From NCBI RefSeq assembly GCF_001724605.1, contig NZ_MEEX01000011.1:42225-106224 (forward strand): DNA of 64,000 nt, read 5' to 3'. Shown here piece by piece: positions 1 to 11,805 of this stretch (position 1 is the stretch's first letter; every line of letters starts with the position of its first letter). The stretch is from Phenylobacterium sp. SCN 70-31 (GTDB taxonomy: Bacteria > Pseudomonadota > Alphaproteobacteria > Caulobacterales > Caulobacteraceae). The notes beneath the pieces were generated by a model. It made no database searches. It was not told where the DNA came from and was given only the letters and a program-made list of their open reading frames with translations. A program made the position numbers and the translations under genes.

Positions 1-1924
1 CGTCCAGCTGGCCCGCATCGGGGCCAGAAGCGATCACCGCGGCCAGCCGGCCGAACGGCGGCAACCCGGCCAGCTCGCGCTCGGCCATCTCGGCGGCGAC
101 GAAGGCGTCCCGGTCCTGGGCGGCCAGCGCCTGCATCACCGCATGGTCGGGCGCGTAGGTCTGCAACAGGGCCCGGCCGGGTCGGTCGTGGCGCCCTGCG
201 CGGCCCGTCGCCTGGGCCAGGAGCTGATAGGTGCGCTCGCCGGCCCGCAGGTCCCCGCCCCGCAGGCCGAGATCGGCGTCCACCACCCCCACCAGCGTCA
301 GGCGCGGGAAGTTGTGGCCTTTCGCGGCCGCCTGCGTCGCCACCAGGATGTCGATCTCGCCCGCCGCCATCCGCTCGACCAGCCGCCGCGCCTCGCGGGC
401 ATCGAACACGGTGTCGGACGAGAAGACGGCGAGGCGCGCGTCGGGGAACAACGCCCGGGCCTCCTCCTCCACCCGCTCCACGCCCGGCCCGATCGACACC
501 AGGCTGTCCTTCGCCCCGCAGTGCGGGCAGGCCGCGGGTTTCGGCATGGAGAAGCCGGTCAGGTGGCAGACCAGGCGGCCGGTATAGCGATGCTCCACCA
601 GCCAGGAGTCGGTGTCGGGCGCCGTCATCCGCTCGCCGCACGCCTTGCACAGCACCAGCGGCGCATAGCCGCGACGGTTCAGGAACAGCAGCGTCTGTTC
701 GCCCCGCGCCAGGGTCTCGCCCATGGCGCGGACCAGGGGCGGAGAAAGCCAGCGCCCCGCCTCGGGCGGCGTCTCGCGCAGATCGATCAGCGTGATGTCC
801 GGCAGGCGGGCCGCCCCGTGCCGCGCCGACAGCCGCAGCCAGCGATAGCGGCCGGTCTCGGCGTTGCGCAGGCTCTCCAGCGACGGCGTGGCCGACGCCA
901 GCAACACCGCGGCGCCCTCGATCCGTCCCCGGACCACCGCCAGGTCGCGGGCGTGGTAGATGAATCCCTCTTCCTGCTTGAACGAACCGTCGTGCTCCTC
1001 GTCCACCACGATCAGGCGCAGGCGCTTGAACGGGAGGAACAGAGCCGAGCGCGCGCCGACCACGATGCGGCACTCGCCGGCGGCCGTCGCCTCCCAGACC
1101 CGACGGCGGGCGGGCGGGGCGATGTCGGAATGCCACTCGCCGGGCGCGGCGCCGAACCGCGCCGCCACGCGGGCGATCACGGCCTGGGTGAGCGCGATCT
1201 CGGGCGCCAGGATCAGAACCTGCGCCTCGGGATCGGCTTCCAGCGCCGCGGCGGCGGCCTCCAGGTAGACCTCGGTCTTGCCCGAGCCCGTCACCCCGTC
1301 CAGCAGCGTGACCGAGAATCCGCCCGGGGCTTTGCGCAACGCCTCGGCGGCGGCGGCCTGGCTGGGATTGAGGTGCGTCTCTCGGCGCGACACGTCGGGC
1401 GGATCGAAGGCCCTCCGCGGGTCGATCTCGCGCACTTCGAGCACACCCTCGTCCACCAGGCCTTTCACCACGCCCGCCGAAACCCCAGCCGCCCGCGCGA
1501 GATCGGCGGCCGGCATCGGCTGGACCGCGGCGTCGAGCACCCGCCCCCGCGCCGGCGTGGCGCGAACCGGCGCGCGCCCGGTGGCGGCCACCACCCGCTG
1601 GGGCCGCGCCTTCTGGGCGCGCGCCCCCCGCAGCGCGATGGCCAGCGGCTGACCCGGCGCGTCCACGGCGTAGCGGGCCGCCCACTGCACGAACTCGACC
1701 GTGCCCGGCGGCAGGGGCGGATCGTCCAGCCGCTCGGCGACGGGCTTCAGCGGCCGGTTTCCGCCGGCGGCTTCGCGCAGGTCCACCACCACGCCCCGCA
1801 TCGTCCGAGGGCCGAGGGGCACGGCCACCTGATCGCCGGGCGCGAGGCCCATGCCCTCGGGCTCGGCGTAGTCGAACGCCTCCGGCAGGGGCATGGGAAT
1901 CAGGACCGAGGCGATGCGGCTCAT
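1..1924 (-). CDS. priA: Primosomal protein N' (PriA helicase), 3' end cut by window edge
   Basis: PriA is the 3'-to-5' DNA helicase that restarts collapsed replication forks and loads DnaB. The reading frame begins at ATG 1922-1924 ([19 protein letters not shown], a typical PriA N-terminus) and runs open to base 1, so the C-terminus is missing. A Walker A element ([14 protein letters not shown]) is encoded near 1280-1310, a DEEH box near 1000, and zinc-binding cysteine pairs (LCKACGE near 640-655; ACPHCG near 515-535). The gene is divergent from the transaldolase-like gene, with 71 bp between the two starts. Identification is secure; only the C-terminal end cannot be seen. Confidence 0.96.
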   Translation of the reverse strand, partial: MSRIASVLIPMPLPEAFDYAEPEGMGLAPGDQVAVPLGPRTMRGVVVDLREAAGGNRPLKPVAERLDDPPLPPGTVEFVQWAARYAVDAPGQPLAIALRGARAQKARPQRVVAATGRAPVRATPARGRVLDAAVQPMPAADLARAAGVSAGVVKGLVDEGVLEVREIDPRRAFDPPDVSRRETHLNPSQAAAAEALRKAPGGFSVTLLDGVTGSGKTEVYLEAAAAALEADPEAQVLILAPEIALTQAVIARVAARFGAAPGEWHSDIAPPARRRVWEATAAGECRIVVGARSALFLPFKRLRLIVVDEEHDGSFKQEEGFIYHARDLAVVRGRIEGAAVLLASATPSLESLRNAETGRYRWLRLSARHGAARLPDITLIDLRETPPEAGRWLSPPLVRAMGETLARGEQTLLFLNRRGYAPLVLCKACGERMTAPDTDSWLVEHRYTGRLVCHLTGFSMPKPAACPHCGAKDSLVSIGPGVERVEEEARALFPDARLAVFSSDTVFDAREARRLVERMAAGEIDILVATQAAAKGHNFPRLTLVGVVDADLGLRGGDLRAGERTYQLLAQATGRAGRHDRPGRALLQTYAPDHAVMQALAAQDRDAFVAAEMAERELAGLPPFGRLAAVIASGPDAGQLD

Positions 1925-1995
1925 CGAGCCTGTTTTGCGCTGTCCGCCATCGCCGCTACAAGCGGCGAGAACGCGATCCCGACCAAGGCGAGGCC

Positions 1996-2649
1996 ATGCA
2001 GCTCTTTCTCGACACCACCGACACCGCCGTCCTCAAGGACCTGGCCGCCACGGGCCTGGTCGACGGGGTCACCACCAACCCATCCCTGATCGCCAAGTCC
2101 GGACGCAACATGCTGGAGGTGATCGCCGAGATCTGCGCCCTGGTGGACGGGCCGGTCTCGGCCGAGGTGGCGGCGACCGAAGCCGAAGCCATGCTGGCCG
2201 AAGGCCGCAAGCTGGCCGGCGTCGCGCCCAACGTGGTCGTCAAGGTTCCTCTGACCCGCGACGGCCTGGTCGCCACGCGCGAGTTCTCGGCCGAGGGAAT
2301 CCAGACCAACGTCACCCTGTGCTTCTCGGCCGCCCAGGCCCTGCTCGCGGCCAAGTCGGGCGCCACCTACATCAGCCCCTTCGTCGGCCGGCTGGACGAT
2401 CACGGCGCCGCCGGCATGGACCTGATCACCGAGATCCGGGCGATCTACGACAACTACGACTTCGACACCGAGATCCTGGCCGCTTCGATCCGCACGCCGG
2501 CCCACGTCACCGAGGCCGCGCTGTCGGGCGCCGACTGCGCGACCATCCCGCCGGACGTCTTCCTGGCGCTTTTCAAGCATCCGTTAACCGAACGCGGGCT
2601 CCAACAGTTCATGGCGGATTGGGCGAAGACCGGTCAGTCCATCCTGTAG
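1996..2649 (+). CDS. fsa: Fructose-6-phosphate aldolase / small transaldolase
   Basis: This 217-residue protein belongs to the small transaldolase/FSA family, cytosolic enzymes of the pentose phosphate area that form a Schiff base on lysine. It starts [16 protein letters not shown] and contains [13 protein letters not shown] (residues 26-38) and the lysine-bearing strand [12 protein letters not shown] near residue 84. [32 protein letters not shown] spans about residues 110-140 in consecutive blocks. Length matches the family. Whether it acts as a transaldolase or as an F6P aldolase cannot be settled by eye. It lies 14 bp upstream of the DUF484 gene and may be co-transcribed with it and xerC. 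Confidence 0.93.
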   Translation: MQLFLDTTDTAVLKDLAATGLVDGVTTNPSLIAKSGRNMLEVIAEICALVDGPVSAEVAATEAEAMLAEGRKLAGVAPNVVVKVPLTRDGLVATREFSAEGIQTNVTLCFSAAQALLAAKSGATYISPFVGRLDDHGAAGMDLITEIRAIYDNYDFDTEILAASIRTPAHVTEAALSGADCATIPPDVFLALFKHPLTERGLQQFMADWAKTGQSIL

Positions 2650-2663
2650 AGGCTTGAGGTGAC

Positions 2664-3347
2664 ATGGACGGGTCGCAGGGCGAGTTCGAATTCGGATCAA
2701 CTCAGCTCGACCCGTCCGCGGTTCGACGGTTCCTCGCCGACAATCCCGACTTCCTGAAGGCCGACCCCGGCCTGCTGGCCGAGCTTGGCCTGACCGTCCT
2801 GGGCGACAACGTGGTCGAGCTGGCGCCGCTGGCGCGCGTCCACGCCGCCCATCAGCGCGAGACCGAACAGCGGCAGTTGCTGGAGGAGGTGGCCCGCGCC
2901 AACTTCGCCGCCCAGGCCCAGACGCACGGCGCCGTCGTCGACCTGCTGGACGCGCGGAACCACGCCGACCTGGCGCGCCGGGTGGACGAGATCGCCCGGA
3001 ACCGCTTCGGCCTGGCCGCCGGCGTGATCGCCCTGGAATGCGAGGGCCTCCCCCCCGCCGGGTGGCATGGGCTGGTGGACGGCCAGGTCGACCTCCTTCT
3101 GGACGGACCGCGGCGGATGGCGCGGATGGGCTTTGCGCCGACCGCGCTCGGCCTCTTCGGCGGCGCGTCCGGGGACATCCGCTCGATGGCCATGGTGCGG
3201 CTGGCGATCTGGGAGCCGTCACATCGCGGACTTCTGGCGTTCGGCTCGGGTGACGACGAGGACTTCACCCCCGACATGGGCGCCGAACTGGTGGCCTTCC
3301 TGGCCCGCGTGGTCGAGCGGACGGCGGAGCGATGGCCGCGCCTCTGA
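2664..3347 (+). CDS. DUF484 family protein
   Basis: This 227-residue protein has the DUF484 layout: an N-terminal LDPSAVRRFLADNPDFL segment (residues about 15-32), a helical coiled stretch (RETEQRQLLEEVARANF), then a GAF-like region. The biochemical role of DUF484 is unknown, but the family is repeatedly found immediately upstream of xerC, as here. The stop overlaps the xerC start by 16 bp, so translation is probably coupled. The ATG at 2664 follows a GAGGTGA-like ribosome binding site. Confidence 0.88.
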   Translation: MDGSQGEFEFGSTQLDPSAVRRFLADNPDFLKADPGLLAELGLTVLGDNVVELAPLARVHAAHQRETEQRQLLEEVARANFAAQAQTHGAVVDLLDARNHADLARRVDEIARNRFGLAAGVIALECEGLPPAGWHGLVDGQVDLLLDGPRRMARMGFAPTALGLFGGASGDIRSMAMVRLAIWEPSHRGLLAFGSGDDEDFTPDMGAELVAFLARVVERTAERWPRL

Positions 3348-4258
3348 CCGCCGACCAGGCCCGCACGGCCTGGCTGGAGCATCTGGCGCACGAACGCCGC
3401 GCCTCGCCCCGGACGCTCGAGGCCTATGGCTTCGCCGCCGCCCGCTACCTGGCCTTCCTCCAGCGTCATCGCGGCGAGGCGCTCGGGGCCGCCGACCTGG
3501 GCGGAGTCGCCGCATCGGAGATCCGCGCCTGGCTGGCGCACCTGCGCGGCGGAGACCGGCCGCTGTCGCCGCGCTCGGTCAGCCAGGCGCTCTCGGCCAT
3601 CCGGACCTTCCACCGCTTCCTGGATCGCCGGTACGATGTCCCCAACCCGGCGCTGACCCTGGTCCGCGGCCCCAGGGTGAAACCCGGCGCGCCCCGGCCC
3701 GTCTCGGAGGATCAGGCCAGCGGCCTCCTGGCCGAGCCCGGCCTGGATCCCGACCGCCCCGACTGGGAGGCCGCCCGCGACGAGGCTGTCCTGACCCTCC
3801 TCTACGGCTGCGGCCTGCGGATCTCGGAAGCCCTGTCGCTCAACCGTCGGGATGCGCCCCTGGGAGATGTCCTGCGCATCACCGGCAAGGGCGGCAAGAC
3901 CCGGATGGTCCCGGTGCTGCCGGCGGTCCGCCGGGCGATCGACGCGTATGTCGCCGAGCTGCCCTTCGTCCTCTCGCCGGACGAGGCCCTCTTCCGCGCG
4001 CCCCGCGGCGGCCCGCTGTCGCCGCGTCACGTCCAGGCCACCGTCCAGCGCCTGCGAAGCCGGCTGGGATTGCCGGACAGCGCCACGCCGCACGCGCTGC
4101 GCCATTCCTTCGCCACGCACCTGTTGGGCGCGGGCGCCGATCTGCGGTCGATCCAGGAACTGCTGGGTCACGCTTCGCTCAGCACGACCCAGCGCTACAC
4201 CGACGTGGACGCCGCCGCCCTGCTGGGCGCCTACGCCGCCGCCCATCCGCGAGCGTAG
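3332..4258 (+). CDS. xerC: Tyrosine recombinase XerC
   Basis: XerC acts with XerD at dif to resolve chromosome dimers. The 308-residue protein has an N-terminal SAM-like DNA-binding domain (about 1-110) and a catalytic domain with all expected residues: R163 in YGCGLRISEA, lysines in GKGGKTR (about 186-189), H254-x-x-R257 in HALRHSFATH, H280 in LLGHASLSTTQ and the nucleophile Y289 in RYTDVD. Its place directly after a DUF484 gene supports XerC rather than XerD or a mobile integrase. It is not related to the island integrase at 51384. Confidence 0.93.
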   Translation: MAAPLTADQARTAWLEHLAHERRASPRTLEAYGFAAARYLAFLQRHRGEALGAADLGGVAASEIRAWLAHLRGGDRPLSPRSVSQALSAIRTFHRFLDRRYDVPNPALTLVRGPRVKPGAPRPVSEDQASGLLAEPGLDPDRPDWEAARDEAVLTLLYGCGLRISEALSLNRRDAPLGDVLRITGKGGKTRMVPVLPAVRRAIDAYVAELPFVLSPDEALFRAPRGGPLSPRHVQATVQRLRSRLGLPDSATPHALRHSFATHLLGAGADLRSIQELLGHASLSTTQRYTDVDAAALLGAYAAAHPRA

Positions 4259-4276
4259 CGCCACGGGACCACGGAT

Positions 4277-4549
4277 CTACCGTCGATCGCCGGCGCCGAC
4301 GGCCTGGGCGTCCTCGGAGCCGTGCCGCGCGAGAACACCGTGCCGCATCAGGATACAGGGCTGGCCGCTGCGGGCGGTTCCGCCCGACGCCGGGCCATAC
4401 GCCAGCGTCAGCTTGGCCGGACGCTCCGCGGCGCGATCCGACACCATGTAGGGCGCCGGACGGCATTTCACGGTTCCGGGCTCGGGCGCCTGAGCTGCCG
4501 GCCCGCCGGCGCCGAGCGCCATCGCGAGGATGTGCGGGACGAACGTCAT
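4277..4549 (-). CDS. Small secreted hypothetical protein
   Basis: This 90-residue reading frame starts MTFVPHILAMALGAGGPAAQA, which looks like a short signal peptide with cleavage after AQA. The remainder has two cysteines (VKCRPAPYM and QPCILMRHG) and no family I recognise. It is convergent with xerC (18 bp gap). A 27-codon leader-like frame ends just before its ATG. It could be a real periplasmic protein or chance coding in GC-rich DNA; the signal-like N-terminus favours real. Confidence 0.45.
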   Translation of the reverse strand: MTFVPHILAMALGAGGPAAQAPEPGTVKCRPAPYMVSDRAAERPAKLTLAYGPASGGTARSGQPCILMRHGVLARHGSEDAQAVGAGDRR

Positions 4550-4706
4550 CGCCTAGCGCCCGACCCCGTAGCCCGCCACCAACGGCAGGCCTCCCGCGTC
4601 AGGACGGCCGCAGCGGACAGCACCGAGATCATCGCAGCCTTCTCCCCAGGATGACGGCGGACGCCGCGAAGGCTGCCACCCGTCCTGCGGCCGGCCAAAT
4701 TAAGTT

Positions 4707-5159
4707 TCAGCCATGAACGAAGCGCAGCCAGGGGACGCCGCCATCCTCGCCGGCCTCGACGCAGCGGAAGCCTTCGCGCAGATAGAAGGCTTGGGCCCGC
4801 CGGTTGGCGGTCTGGCACTTCAGCTCCAGACGCCCGCCCGCCGCCGCCATGACATGGCGCAGCAGCAGCCGACCGACGCCCCGGCCACGGTGGCTCACAT
4901 ACAGCGAGTGCAGAAAGGCCTGGGGGCGATAGAGCGCGGCGACGCCGACAATCCGGCCCGCATCGACGGCGACGAAGACCTCCTCGTCCCGCGCCGCGGC
5001 CAGGAAATCCGCCGCCCTGTGCCGCTCGGGCGGAAGCCAGGTGAAGGTGTCGGTCAGGACGCGGACATAGACGTCCGCGCAGGCGCCCAGCTCATCCGGA
5101 CGCGCACGGCGGATGACGAGCCCCGGGGATGGATCGGCCCTCAGGCCTGCATCGTCCAC
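4707..5159 (-). CDS. GNAT family N-acetyltransferase
   Basis: The 150-residue product has the GNAT fold signature: [18 protein letters not shown] at the N-terminus, [16 protein letters not shown], then the acetyl-CoA loop [18 protein letters not shown] (Q/RxxGxG/A type) and a C-terminal [15 protein letters not shown] motif. No ATG precedes the conserved core. The best start is GTG at 5159, which overlaps the end of lpd by 19 bp and implies translational coupling. The substrate is unknown. As the last gene after lpd it is probably transcribed with the suc-lpd operon. Confidence 0.8.
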   Translation of the reverse strand: MDDAGLRADPSPGLVIRRARPDELGACADVYVRVLTDTFTWLPPERHRAADFLAAARDEEVFVAVDAGRIVGVAALYRPQAFLHSLYVSHRGRGVGRLLLRHVMAAAGGRLELKCQTANRRAQAFYLREGFRCVEAGEDGGVPWLRFVHG

Positions 5160-6538
5160 CCTTCGACCCCCATCGCGGCCTGCCGCAGCGCCTCCGAGCG
5201 GGTCGGGTGCGGATGGCAGGTGCGGGCCACGTCCTCGGACGCGGCGCGGAACTCCATGGCCACGCAGAACTCTCCGATCATCTCGGACACCGAAGGCCCG
5301 ATCAGGTGGGCGCCCAGAATCTCGTCGGTGGCCGCGTCGGCCAGCACCTTGGCGAACCCTTCTGTCTCGTGGTTGATCTTCGCGCGGCTGTTGGCGATGA
5401 AGGGGAACTTGCCCACCTTGTAGGCGCGGCCCTCGGCCTTCAGCTCCTCCTCGGTCTTGCCGACCCAGGCCACTTCCGGGGCCGTGTAGATCACGCCCGG
5501 GATGATCCCGTAGTTCACGTGGCCGGCCTTGCCCGCCAGGGTCTCGATGCAGGCCACGGCCTCCTCCTCGGCCTTGTGCGCCAGCATGGGTCCGTGCGTG
5601 ACGTCCCCGATGGCCCAGACGCCGGGCGCCGAAGTCTTCCAGTGGTCGGTCTCGATGAAGCCGCGCTTGTCGGGCGTGATCCCGACGGTGTCGAGGCCCA
5701 GATCGTTCGTGAAGGGCCGCCGCCCGATGGCCAGCAGGACGTAGTCGGCCTCCAGCGTTTCGGCGTCGCCGCCCTTGACCGGCTCGAAGGTCAGGGCGAC
5801 GCCCTTCTTCGACGCCTTGGCGCCGGTCACCTTGGCGCCCAGCTTGAATTCGACGCCCTGCTTGGTCAGCGCACGCTGGAAGGCCTTGGCGACTTCCGCG
5901 TCCACGCCCGGCGTGATGCGGTCCAGGTACTCCACCACCGTCACCTTGGCGCCCAGACGGCGCCAGACCGAGCCCAGCTCCAGGCCGATGATGCCGGCGC
6001 CGATCACCACCAGATGACCGGGAACCTCGGGAAGGGCCAGGGCGCCGGTGGAATCGACGATCCGCTTCTGGTCCACCTCGACGCCGGGCAGGCTCGACGG
6101 CTCCGAGCCGGTGGCGACGACGATGTTCTTCGCCTCCAGCGTCGTGACCTGGCCGTCCGCGCCCGTCACCTCGACCTTGCCGGCGCCGGCGATCCGGCCG
6201 TGGCCCTTCACCCAGTCGACCTTGTTCTTCTTGAACAGGAACTCGATGCCCTTGGTGAGCTGGCCGACCGAGTCGTCCTTCTGCTTCATCATCTGGGGCA
6301 GGTTGAGCTTCGGCGCGACCTCGATCCCCAGCGTCGCGAACTCCGAGCCCGCCGCCGAGAACAGCTCCGAAGCGTGCAGCAGAGCCTTTGAGGGCATGCA
6401 GCCGACGTTCAGGCACGTACCGCCCAGGGTCCCGCGGCTCTCCACGCAGGCCGCCTTCAGCCCGAGCTGACCGGCCCGGATCGCGGCGTTGTAGCCGCCC
6501 GGACCACCACCGATGATGACGACGTCGTACTGAGCCAT
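5141..6538 (-). CDS. lpdA: Dihydrolipoamide dehydrogenase (E3)
   Basis: E3 reoxidises dihydrolipoamide in 2-oxoglutarate dehydrogenase (and possibly other) complexes, using FAD and NAD. The 465-residue product starts [20 protein letters not shown] (FAD-binding GxGxxG), followed by the redox-active disulfide [13 protein letters not shown]. It has a second dinucleotide motif ([20 protein letters not shown]) and the C-terminal [10 protein letters not shown] segment with the catalytic His. A longer frame exists upstream, but the conserved start is the ATG at 6536-6538. It follows sucB in the same operon. Confidence 0.96.
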   Translation of the reverse strand: MAQYDVVIIGGGPGGYNAAIRAGQLGLKAACVESRGTLGGTCLNVGCMPSKALLHASELFSAAGSEFATLGIEVAPKLNLPQMMKQKDDSVGQLTKGIEFLFKKNKVDWVKGHGRIAGAGKVEVTGADGQVTTLEAKNIVVATGSEPSSLPGVEVDQKRIVDSTGALALPEVPGHLVVIGAGIIGLELGSVWRRLGAKVTVVEYLDRITPGVDAEVAKAFQRALTKQGVEFKLGAKVTGAKASKKGVALTFEPVKGGDAETLEADYVLLAIGRRPFTNDLGLDTVGITPDKRGFIETDHWKTSAPGVWAIGDVTHGPMLAHKAEEEAVACIETLAGKAGHVNYGIIPGVIYTAPEVAWVGKTEEELKAEGRAYKVGKFPFIANSRAKINHETEGFAKVLADAATDEILGAHLIGPSVSEMIGEFCVAMEFRAASEDVARTCHPHPTRSEALRQAAMGVEGWTMQA

Positions 6539-6608
6539 GTCGGCCCCCAGGGAACAGAATTCAATTGCGCGCGCCAAGCTCCGACACGCAGGCGAAGCGG
6601 TTTCCGGC

Positions 6609-7823
6609 TCAGATGTCCAGCAGCAGGCGCTGCGGGTCCTCGATGGCGTCCTTCACGTGGACGAGGAACGTCACCGCGCCCTTCCCGTCCACGATCCGGT
6701 GATCGTAGCTGAGCGCCAGGTACATCATCGGCCGCACCACGATCTGGCCGCCCACCGCCATCGGCCGCTCCTGGATCTTGTGCATGCCCAGGATGCCCGA
6801 CTGCGGCGGGTTCAGGATCGGCGTCGACATCAGCGAGCCGTAGATGCCGCCGTTCGAGATGGTGAAGGTGCCGCCCTGGAGGTCGTCCATCGACAGCTGG
6901 CCGTCGCGGGCCTTCCGGCCCAGAGCGCCGATCTCCTTCTCGATGTCGGCCAGGCTCATGGCGTCGGCGTCGCGGACGACGGGCGTCACCAGGCCCTTCT
7001 CGGTGCCGACGGCGACCGAGATGTCGTAGTGGTTCTTGTAGATGACGTCCGTACCGTCGATCTCGGCGTTGACGTCGGGAACCTGCTTCAGCGCGTGGAC
7101 CACGGCCTTCACGAAGAAGCTCATGAAGCCCAGCTTCACCCCGTGGCGCTTCTCGAAGACGTCCTTGTATTCGTTCCGCAGGGCCATGACCGCGCTCATG
7201 TCCACCTCGTTGAAGGTGGTCAGCATGGCGGCCGAGTTCTGCGCCTCCTTCAGCCGGCGCGCGATCGTCTGGCGCAGGCGGGTCATCCGCACGCGCTCCT
7301 CGCGCGCGTGGATTTCGCGCGGCGCGGCGGGCGCGGGTGTCGCCGCCGGCGCCGAGGCCCGGGCCTCCAGCGCGGCGAGCGCGTCGCCCTTGGTCACACG
7401 GCCGTCCTTGCCGGTCCCGGGGATCGCGGCCGGGTCGAGCCTGTTCTCGGCCGCGATCCGCTGGGCCGAGGGCGCCAGGACCGGCGCGGCGGCGGGGGCC
7501 GCCTTGGCCGGCGCCGGAGCGGGCTCGGCCTTGGGCGCAGGCTTGGGAGCCTCGGCGGCCTTGGGGGCCGGCGTCGCCGCGGCGGCCGCGCCTTCCGTGA
7601 TCTTGCCCAGAACCGTGCCCGGCTCGACCGTGGCGCCCTCTTCGGCGCTGATCTCGGCCAGGACGCCGTCGGCGGGCGCGGCCACCTCCAGGCTGACCTT
7701 GTCGGTCTCCAGCTCGACCAGGATCTCATCCTTGCGGACCGCCTCGCCGGCCTGCTTGGCCCAGCGCGCGACGGTCGCTTCGGTGACGGATTCACCCAGC
7801 GCCGGGGTCATGATGTCGGCCAT
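6609..7823 (-). CDS. sucB: Dihydrolipoamide succinyltransferase (E2 of 2-oxoglutarate dehydrogenase)
   Basis: E2o transfers succinyl from lipoamide to CoA. The 404-residue product starts [21 protein letters not shown]. It has the lipoyl domain with the modified lysine in [14 protein letters not shown] (about residue 43), an Ala/Pro/Lys-rich linker, a peripheral-subunit binding domain ([13 protein letters not shown]), and the catalytic core ending in [15 protein letters not shown] with His and Asp. The ATG at 7821-7823 is chosen over an upstream one because it starts at the conserved N-terminus. It lies 67 bp downstream of sucA. Confidence 0.96.
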   Translation of the reverse strand: MADIMTPALGESVTEATVARWAKQAGEAVRKDEILVELETDKVSLEVAAPADGVLAEISAEEGATVEPGTVLGKITEGAAAAATPAPKAAEAPKPAPKAEPAPAPAKAAPAAAPVLAPSAQRIAAENRLDPAAIPGTGKDGRVTKGDALAALEARASAPAATPAPAAPREIHAREERVRMTRLRQTIARRLKEAQNSAAMLTTFNEVDMSAVMALRNEYKDVFEKRHGVKLGFMSFFVKAVVHALKQVPDVNAEIDGTDVIYKNHYDISVAVGTEKGLVTPVVRDADAMSLADIEKEIGALGRKARDGQLSMDDLQGGTFTISNGGIYGSLMSTPILNPPQSGILGMHKIQERPMAVGGQIVVRPMMYLALSYDHRIVDGKGAVTFLVHVKDAIEDPQRLLLDI

Positions 7824-7890
7824 CGGGGGGAAGGCTCCTTGGAGTGTCTCGGACACAAACAGCAGTTGAAACGGAGAACGGGGGTTTAGG

Positions 7891-10842
7891 CTACGCGAAC
7901 GCCTCGGTCAGGAACGACTCGAGTTCCTTCAGGTGGCGACTCATCAGGCCGGCGGCGGTCGAGGCCGAGGCCGGCCGGCCCACATAGCGGGCGCGCTTGG
8001 CCTTGACGCTCATCCGCTCCAGGGTCAGCTCCAGCCAGGGGTCGACGAACTGCCAGCCGCCCATGTTCTTGGGCTCCTCCTGGCACCACACCAGCTCGGC
8101 GTTCTTGAACCGCTTCAGCTCGCCGGTGATCGACTTCAGCGGCCACGGATAGAACTGCTCCAGGCGCAGGATATAGACGTCGTCCCGGCCCGACTTGGCC
8201 CGCTGCTCCACCAGGTCGAAGTAGACCTTGCCCGAACACAGGATGACGCGCTTGATCTCCGCGTCGGGGCGAAGCTGCACGCCGCCCACGTCGCAGCCGA
8301 CCTCGGCGCCGTCCACCATCACCCGGTGGAACCCGGTGCCCAGCTCCATGTCGGCCAGGTTCGACACCGCCCGCTTGTGGCGCAGCAGCGACTTGGGCGT
8401 CATGACGACCAGCGGCTTGCGGAACTCGCGCAGCAATTGCCGCCGCAGGACGTGGAAGTAGTTGGCCGGGGTGGTCACGTTGACCACCTGCATGTTGTCC
8501 TCGGCGCAGAGCTGCAGGAAGCGCTCCAGGCGGGCCGACGAGTGCTCGGGACCCTGGCCCTCGTACCCGTGCGGCAGCAGCATCACGAGCCCGCTCATCC
8601 GCAGCCACTTGCGCTCGCCCGAGCTGATGAACTGGTCGATCACCACCTGGGCGCCGTTCACGAAGTCGCCGAACTGGGCTTCCCAGAGCGTCAGGGTGTC
8701 GGGATCGGTCAGCGAGAAGCCGTACTCGAAGCCCAGGACCGCCTCTTCCGAAAGCGCCGAGTCCAGCACCTCGAAGTGCGCCTGGGTCGGCGACAGGTTC
8801 CGGAGCGGGAAATAGACCTCCTCGGTCTTCTGGTCGATGATCCCGGAGTGGCGCTGGCTGAAGGTGCCGCGCACGCTGTCCTGGCCCGACAGCCGGACGG
8901 GGAAGCCCTGGTCCAGCAGCGTCGCAAAGGCCAGGGCTTCGCCGGTGGCCCAGTCGACGCCCGAGCCGCTCTCGATCGCATCGCGGCGACCCTGGATCAC
9001 GCGCTCGACGGTCTTGTGGGGCGCGACCCGCTCGGGGATGGCCGTCATCTTGCGGCCCAGGTCCAGCAGCTTCTCGCGCGGCACGCCCGTGGCGTAGCGC
9101 TCGTCGCCCGTGGCGAGCTTCACGTTCGACCACTTGCCGTCCAGCCAGTCGGCCTTGTTGGCCTTGTACTGCTTGCCCGCCTCGAACTCGGAATCGAGGA
9201 ACTTGTCGAAGTCCGAGATCCAGCCGTCCACTTCGCCCTGGGTGGCCACGCCCTCGCCGACCAGGCGCTGGGCGTAGAGGTCCCGGACCGAGGGGTGCCC
9301 CTTGATCTTCGCGTACATCAGCGGCTGGGTCATCGTGGGGTCGTCCCCCTCGTTGTGACCGAACCGCCGGTAGCAGAACATGTCGATGACCACGTCCTTG
9401 CCGAAGAGCTGGCGATACTCGGTCGCCACCTTGGCGGCGAAGGTCACGGCCTCGGGATCGTCGCCGTTCACGTGGAAGATCGGCGTCTCGACCATCAGCG
9501 CCACATCCGTCGGATAGGGCGAGCTGCGGCTGTTCTTCGGGCTGGTGGTGAAGCCGATCTGGTTGTTCACCACGAAGTGCATGGTGCCGCCCACGCCGTA
9601 GCCGCGCAGGCCCGACAGCGCGAAGCATTCGGCCACCACGCCCTGACCCGCGAACGCGGCGTCGCCGTGCAGAAGCAGGGGCATGACATGGCCCCGACCC
9701 GAGGCCGGCTGCTCGCGCAGCGTGAAGGCCTGCTTGGCCCGCGCCTTGCCGATCACCACCGGGTTGACGATCTCGAGGTGCGACGGGTTCGCCGTCAGCG
9801 ACAGGTGCACCGAATTGCCGTCGAACTCGCGGTCCGAGCTGGCGCCCAGGTGATATTTCACGTCGCCCGAGCCCTGGACGTCCGAGGGCACGGCCGTCCC
9901 GCCTTGGAACTCGTGGAAGATGATGTGGTAGGGCTTGCCCATCACGGCGGCCAGCACGTTCAGGCGGCCCCGGTGCGGCATGCCGATGACGATGTCCTCC
10001 ACCCCCATCGCGCCGCCGCGCTTGATGATCTGCTCCAGCGCCGGGACCATCGACTCGCCGCCGTCCAGGCCGAAACGCTTGGTGCCGGGGAAGCGGCGGT
10101 GCAGGAAGGCTTCGAAGCCCTGGGCCTCGATCAGCTTCTTCAGGATGGCGACCTTGCCTTCCTTGGTGAAGACGATCTCCTTGTCGCGGCCCTCGATCCG
10201 CTCCTGGAGCCAGGCCTTCTCCTGGGGATTGGACACGTGCATGTACTGCACGCCCACGTTCCCGCAGTAGGTGCGGCGCAGGATCTCCAGGATCTCGCGG
10301 ATGGTCGCGGTCTCCAGGCCCAGCACATAGTCCAGGAAGATCGGCCGGTCGAAGTCGGCCCCGGCGAAGCCGTAGCTCGCGGGATCGAGTTCCGAGGCGT
10401 CGCCCTCGGTCGTGGCGATGCCCAGCGGGTCCAGGTTGGCCTTCAGGTGGCCGCGCATCCGGTAGGCCCGGATCATCATGATGGCGCGCAGGGAATCCAG
10501 CGTCGCGGCGCGGACTTCGTCCACCGAGGCGGTGGGCTTGCGGGCCTCGATGGCCTTGCCGACCTTGGCCTCCACCGCCGGCCAGAGGCCGTCGATGGCG
10601 CTCATCCAGTCGGGGCGGGCGGGCGGCGCGGAGGGGCGCGTCCAGGCGGGCGGCGCGACCGCGCGCTTCACCTCGTCGGCGCGCTCGGCCAGCGAGGCGA
10701 AGAACGCCTGCCAGGAGGGCTCGACCGAGCCGGGATCGCTCGCCCACTTCGCGTAGAGCTCCTCCACGAAGGCCGCATTGCCGCCGTAGAGGAAAGATGT
10801 CTCGGCCAGAACGTCGTTGATCAGGCCTGCGTCGTCCGCCAT
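7891..10842 (-). CDS. sucA: 2-oxoglutarate dehydrogenase E1 component
   Basis: This is the thiamine-diphosphate dependent decarboxylase of the TCA cycle. The 983-residue protein shows the E1o N-terminus ([21 protein letters not shown]), the E2-binding region, [48 protein letters not shown] and the ThDP/Mg motif [15 protein letters not shown]. It has the C-terminal [20 protein letters not shown] region typical of OdhA. Length is normal for the family. It sits between sucD and sucB in the operon. Confidence 0.97.
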   Translation of the reverse strand: MADDAGLINDVLAETSFLYGGNAAFVEELYAKWASDPGSVEPSWQAFFASLAERADEVKRAVAPPAWTRPSAPPARPDWMSAIDGLWPAVEAKVGKAIEARKPTASVDEVRAATLDSLRAIMMIRAYRMRGHLKANLDPLGIATTEGDASELDPASYGFAGADFDRPIFLDYVLGLETATIREILEILRRTYCGNVGVQYMHVSNPQEKAWLQERIEGRDKEIVFTKEGKVAILKKLIEAQGFEAFLHRRFPGTKRFGLDGGESMVPALEQIIKRGGAMGVEDIVIGMPHRGRLNVLAAVMGKPYHIIFHEFQGGTAVPSDVQGSGDVKYHLGASSDREFDGNSVHLSLTANPSHLEIVNPVVIGKARAKQAFTLREQPASGRGHVMPLLLHGDAAFAGQGVVAECFALSGLRGYGVGGTMHFVVNNQIGFTTSPKNSRSSPYPTDVALMVETPIFHVNGDDPEAVTFAAKVATEYRQLFGKDVVIDMFCYRRFGHNEGDDPTMTQPLMYAKIKGHPSVRDLYAQRLVGEGVATQGEVDGWISDFDKFLDSEFEAGKQYKANKADWLDGKWSNVKLATGDERYATGVPREKLLDLGRKMTAIPERVAPHKTVERVIQGRRDAIESGSGVDWATGEALAFATLLDQGFPVRLSGQDSVRGTFSQRHSGIIDQKTEEVYFPLRNLSPTQAHFEVLDSALSEEAVLGFEYGFSLTDPDTLTLWEAQFGDFVNGAQVVIDQFISSGERKWLRMSGLVMLLPHGYEGQGPEHSSARLERFLQLCAEDNMQVVNVTTPANYFHVLRRQLLREFRKPLVVMTPKSLLRHKRAVSNLADMELGTGFHRVMVDGAEVGCDVGGVQLRPDAEIKRVILCSGKVYFDLVEQRAKSGRDDVYILRLEQFYPWPLKSITGELKRFKNAELVWCQEEPKNMGGWQFVDPWLELTLERMSVKAKRARYVGRPASASTAAGLMSRHLKELESFLTEAFA

Positions 10843-10923
10843 GTCCTTCGCCTTCCGCGGGCGGGCCCCACGGACTCGGAAGAAGGAGCCGAGGGCGGAC
10901 CGCCCTATTCCAATGTCAGCCCG

Positions 10924-11802
10924 TCAGGCGCCCTTCAGCACCTCGAGCAGCGTCGTGCCCAACGCGGCCGGCGAGGGTGAGACCCGGATGCCCGCCGCCT
11001 CCATCGCCGCGATCTTGTCCTCGGCGCCGCCCTTGCCGCCCGAGATGATCGCGCCGGCATGGCCCATGCGACGTCCCGGCGGCGCCGTGCGGCCCGCGAT
11101 GAAACCGACCATAGGCTTCTTCTTTGGTGAATTCTTGATGAACTCGGCCGCGTCTTCCTCGGCCGAACCCCCGATTTCACCGATCATGATGATCGACTCG
11201 GTCTCGTCGTCGTCCAGGAACATCTGGAGCATGTCGATGAACTCGGTGCCCTTCACCGGGTCGCCGCCGATCCCCACGGCCGTCGTCTGGCCGAGCCCTG
11301 CCTGAGTGGTCTGGAACACGGCTTCGTAGGTAAGCGTGCCCGAGCGGGAAACAACACCCACGCTGCCGCGCTTGAAGATGTTTCCGGGCATGATGCCGAT
11401 TTTGCACTCATCCGGCGTCAGCACGCCGGGGCAGTTGGGCCCGATGAGGCGCGACTTCGAGCCCGAGAGCGAGCGCTTCACCTTCACCATGTCGGCCACC
11501 GGGATGCCCTCGGTGATGCAGACGATCAGGGGGACCTCGGCGTCGATGGCTTCCAGGATCGAGTCCGCGGCGAACGGCGGCGGGACGTAGATCACGCTGG
11601 CCTCGGCGCCCGTTTCCTTCACCGCCTGGGCGACGGTGTCGAACACCGGCAGGCCGATGTGGGTCGTGCCGCCTTTGCCGGGGGTGACGCCGCCGACCAT
11701 CTTGGTGCCGTAGGCCACGGCCTGTTCGCTGTGGAACGTGCCCTGGGCGCCGGTGATGCCCTGGCAGATGACGCGGGTGTTCTTGTTGATCAGGATCGAC
11801 AT
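10924..11802 (-). CDS. sucD: Succinyl-CoA synthetase alpha subunit
   Basis: The alpha subunit carries the phosphohistidine and the CoA-binding Rossmann domain. The 292-residue product starts [28 protein letters not shown], has [18 protein letters not shown] and ends with the active-site segment [18 protein letters not shown] (the phosphorylated His). It is 3 bp downstream of sucC and 81 bp upstream of sucA, consistent with one transcript. Confidence 0.97.
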   Translation of the reverse strand: MSILINKNTRVICQGITGAQGTFHSEQAVAYGTKMVGGVTPGKGGTTHIGLPVFDTVAQAVKETGAEASVIYVPPPFAADSILEAIDAEVPLIVCITEGIPVADMVKVKRSLSGSKSRLIGPNCPGVLTPDECKIGIMPGNIFKRGSVGVVSRSGTLTYEAVFQTTQAGLGQTTAVGIGGDPVKGTEFIDMLQMFLDDDETESIIMIGEIGGSAEEDAAEFIKNSPKKKPMVGFIAGRTAPPGRRMGHAGAIISGGKGGAEDKIAAMEAAGIRVSPSPAALGTTLLEVLKGA

Positions 11803-11805
11803 GTC

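Noticed and set aside
143..2089. 648-codon open frame antisense to priA, and many other long frames opposite real genes
   Set aside because: These are GC-driven open frames; the opposite strand encodes recognised proteins with family motifs, and the translated shadows are low-complexity Arg/Pro/Ala/Gly.
4554..4640. 27-codon leader-like frame before the small secreted protein
   Set aside because: No run of regulatory codons, no attenuator-like hairpin pair seen; probably chance.
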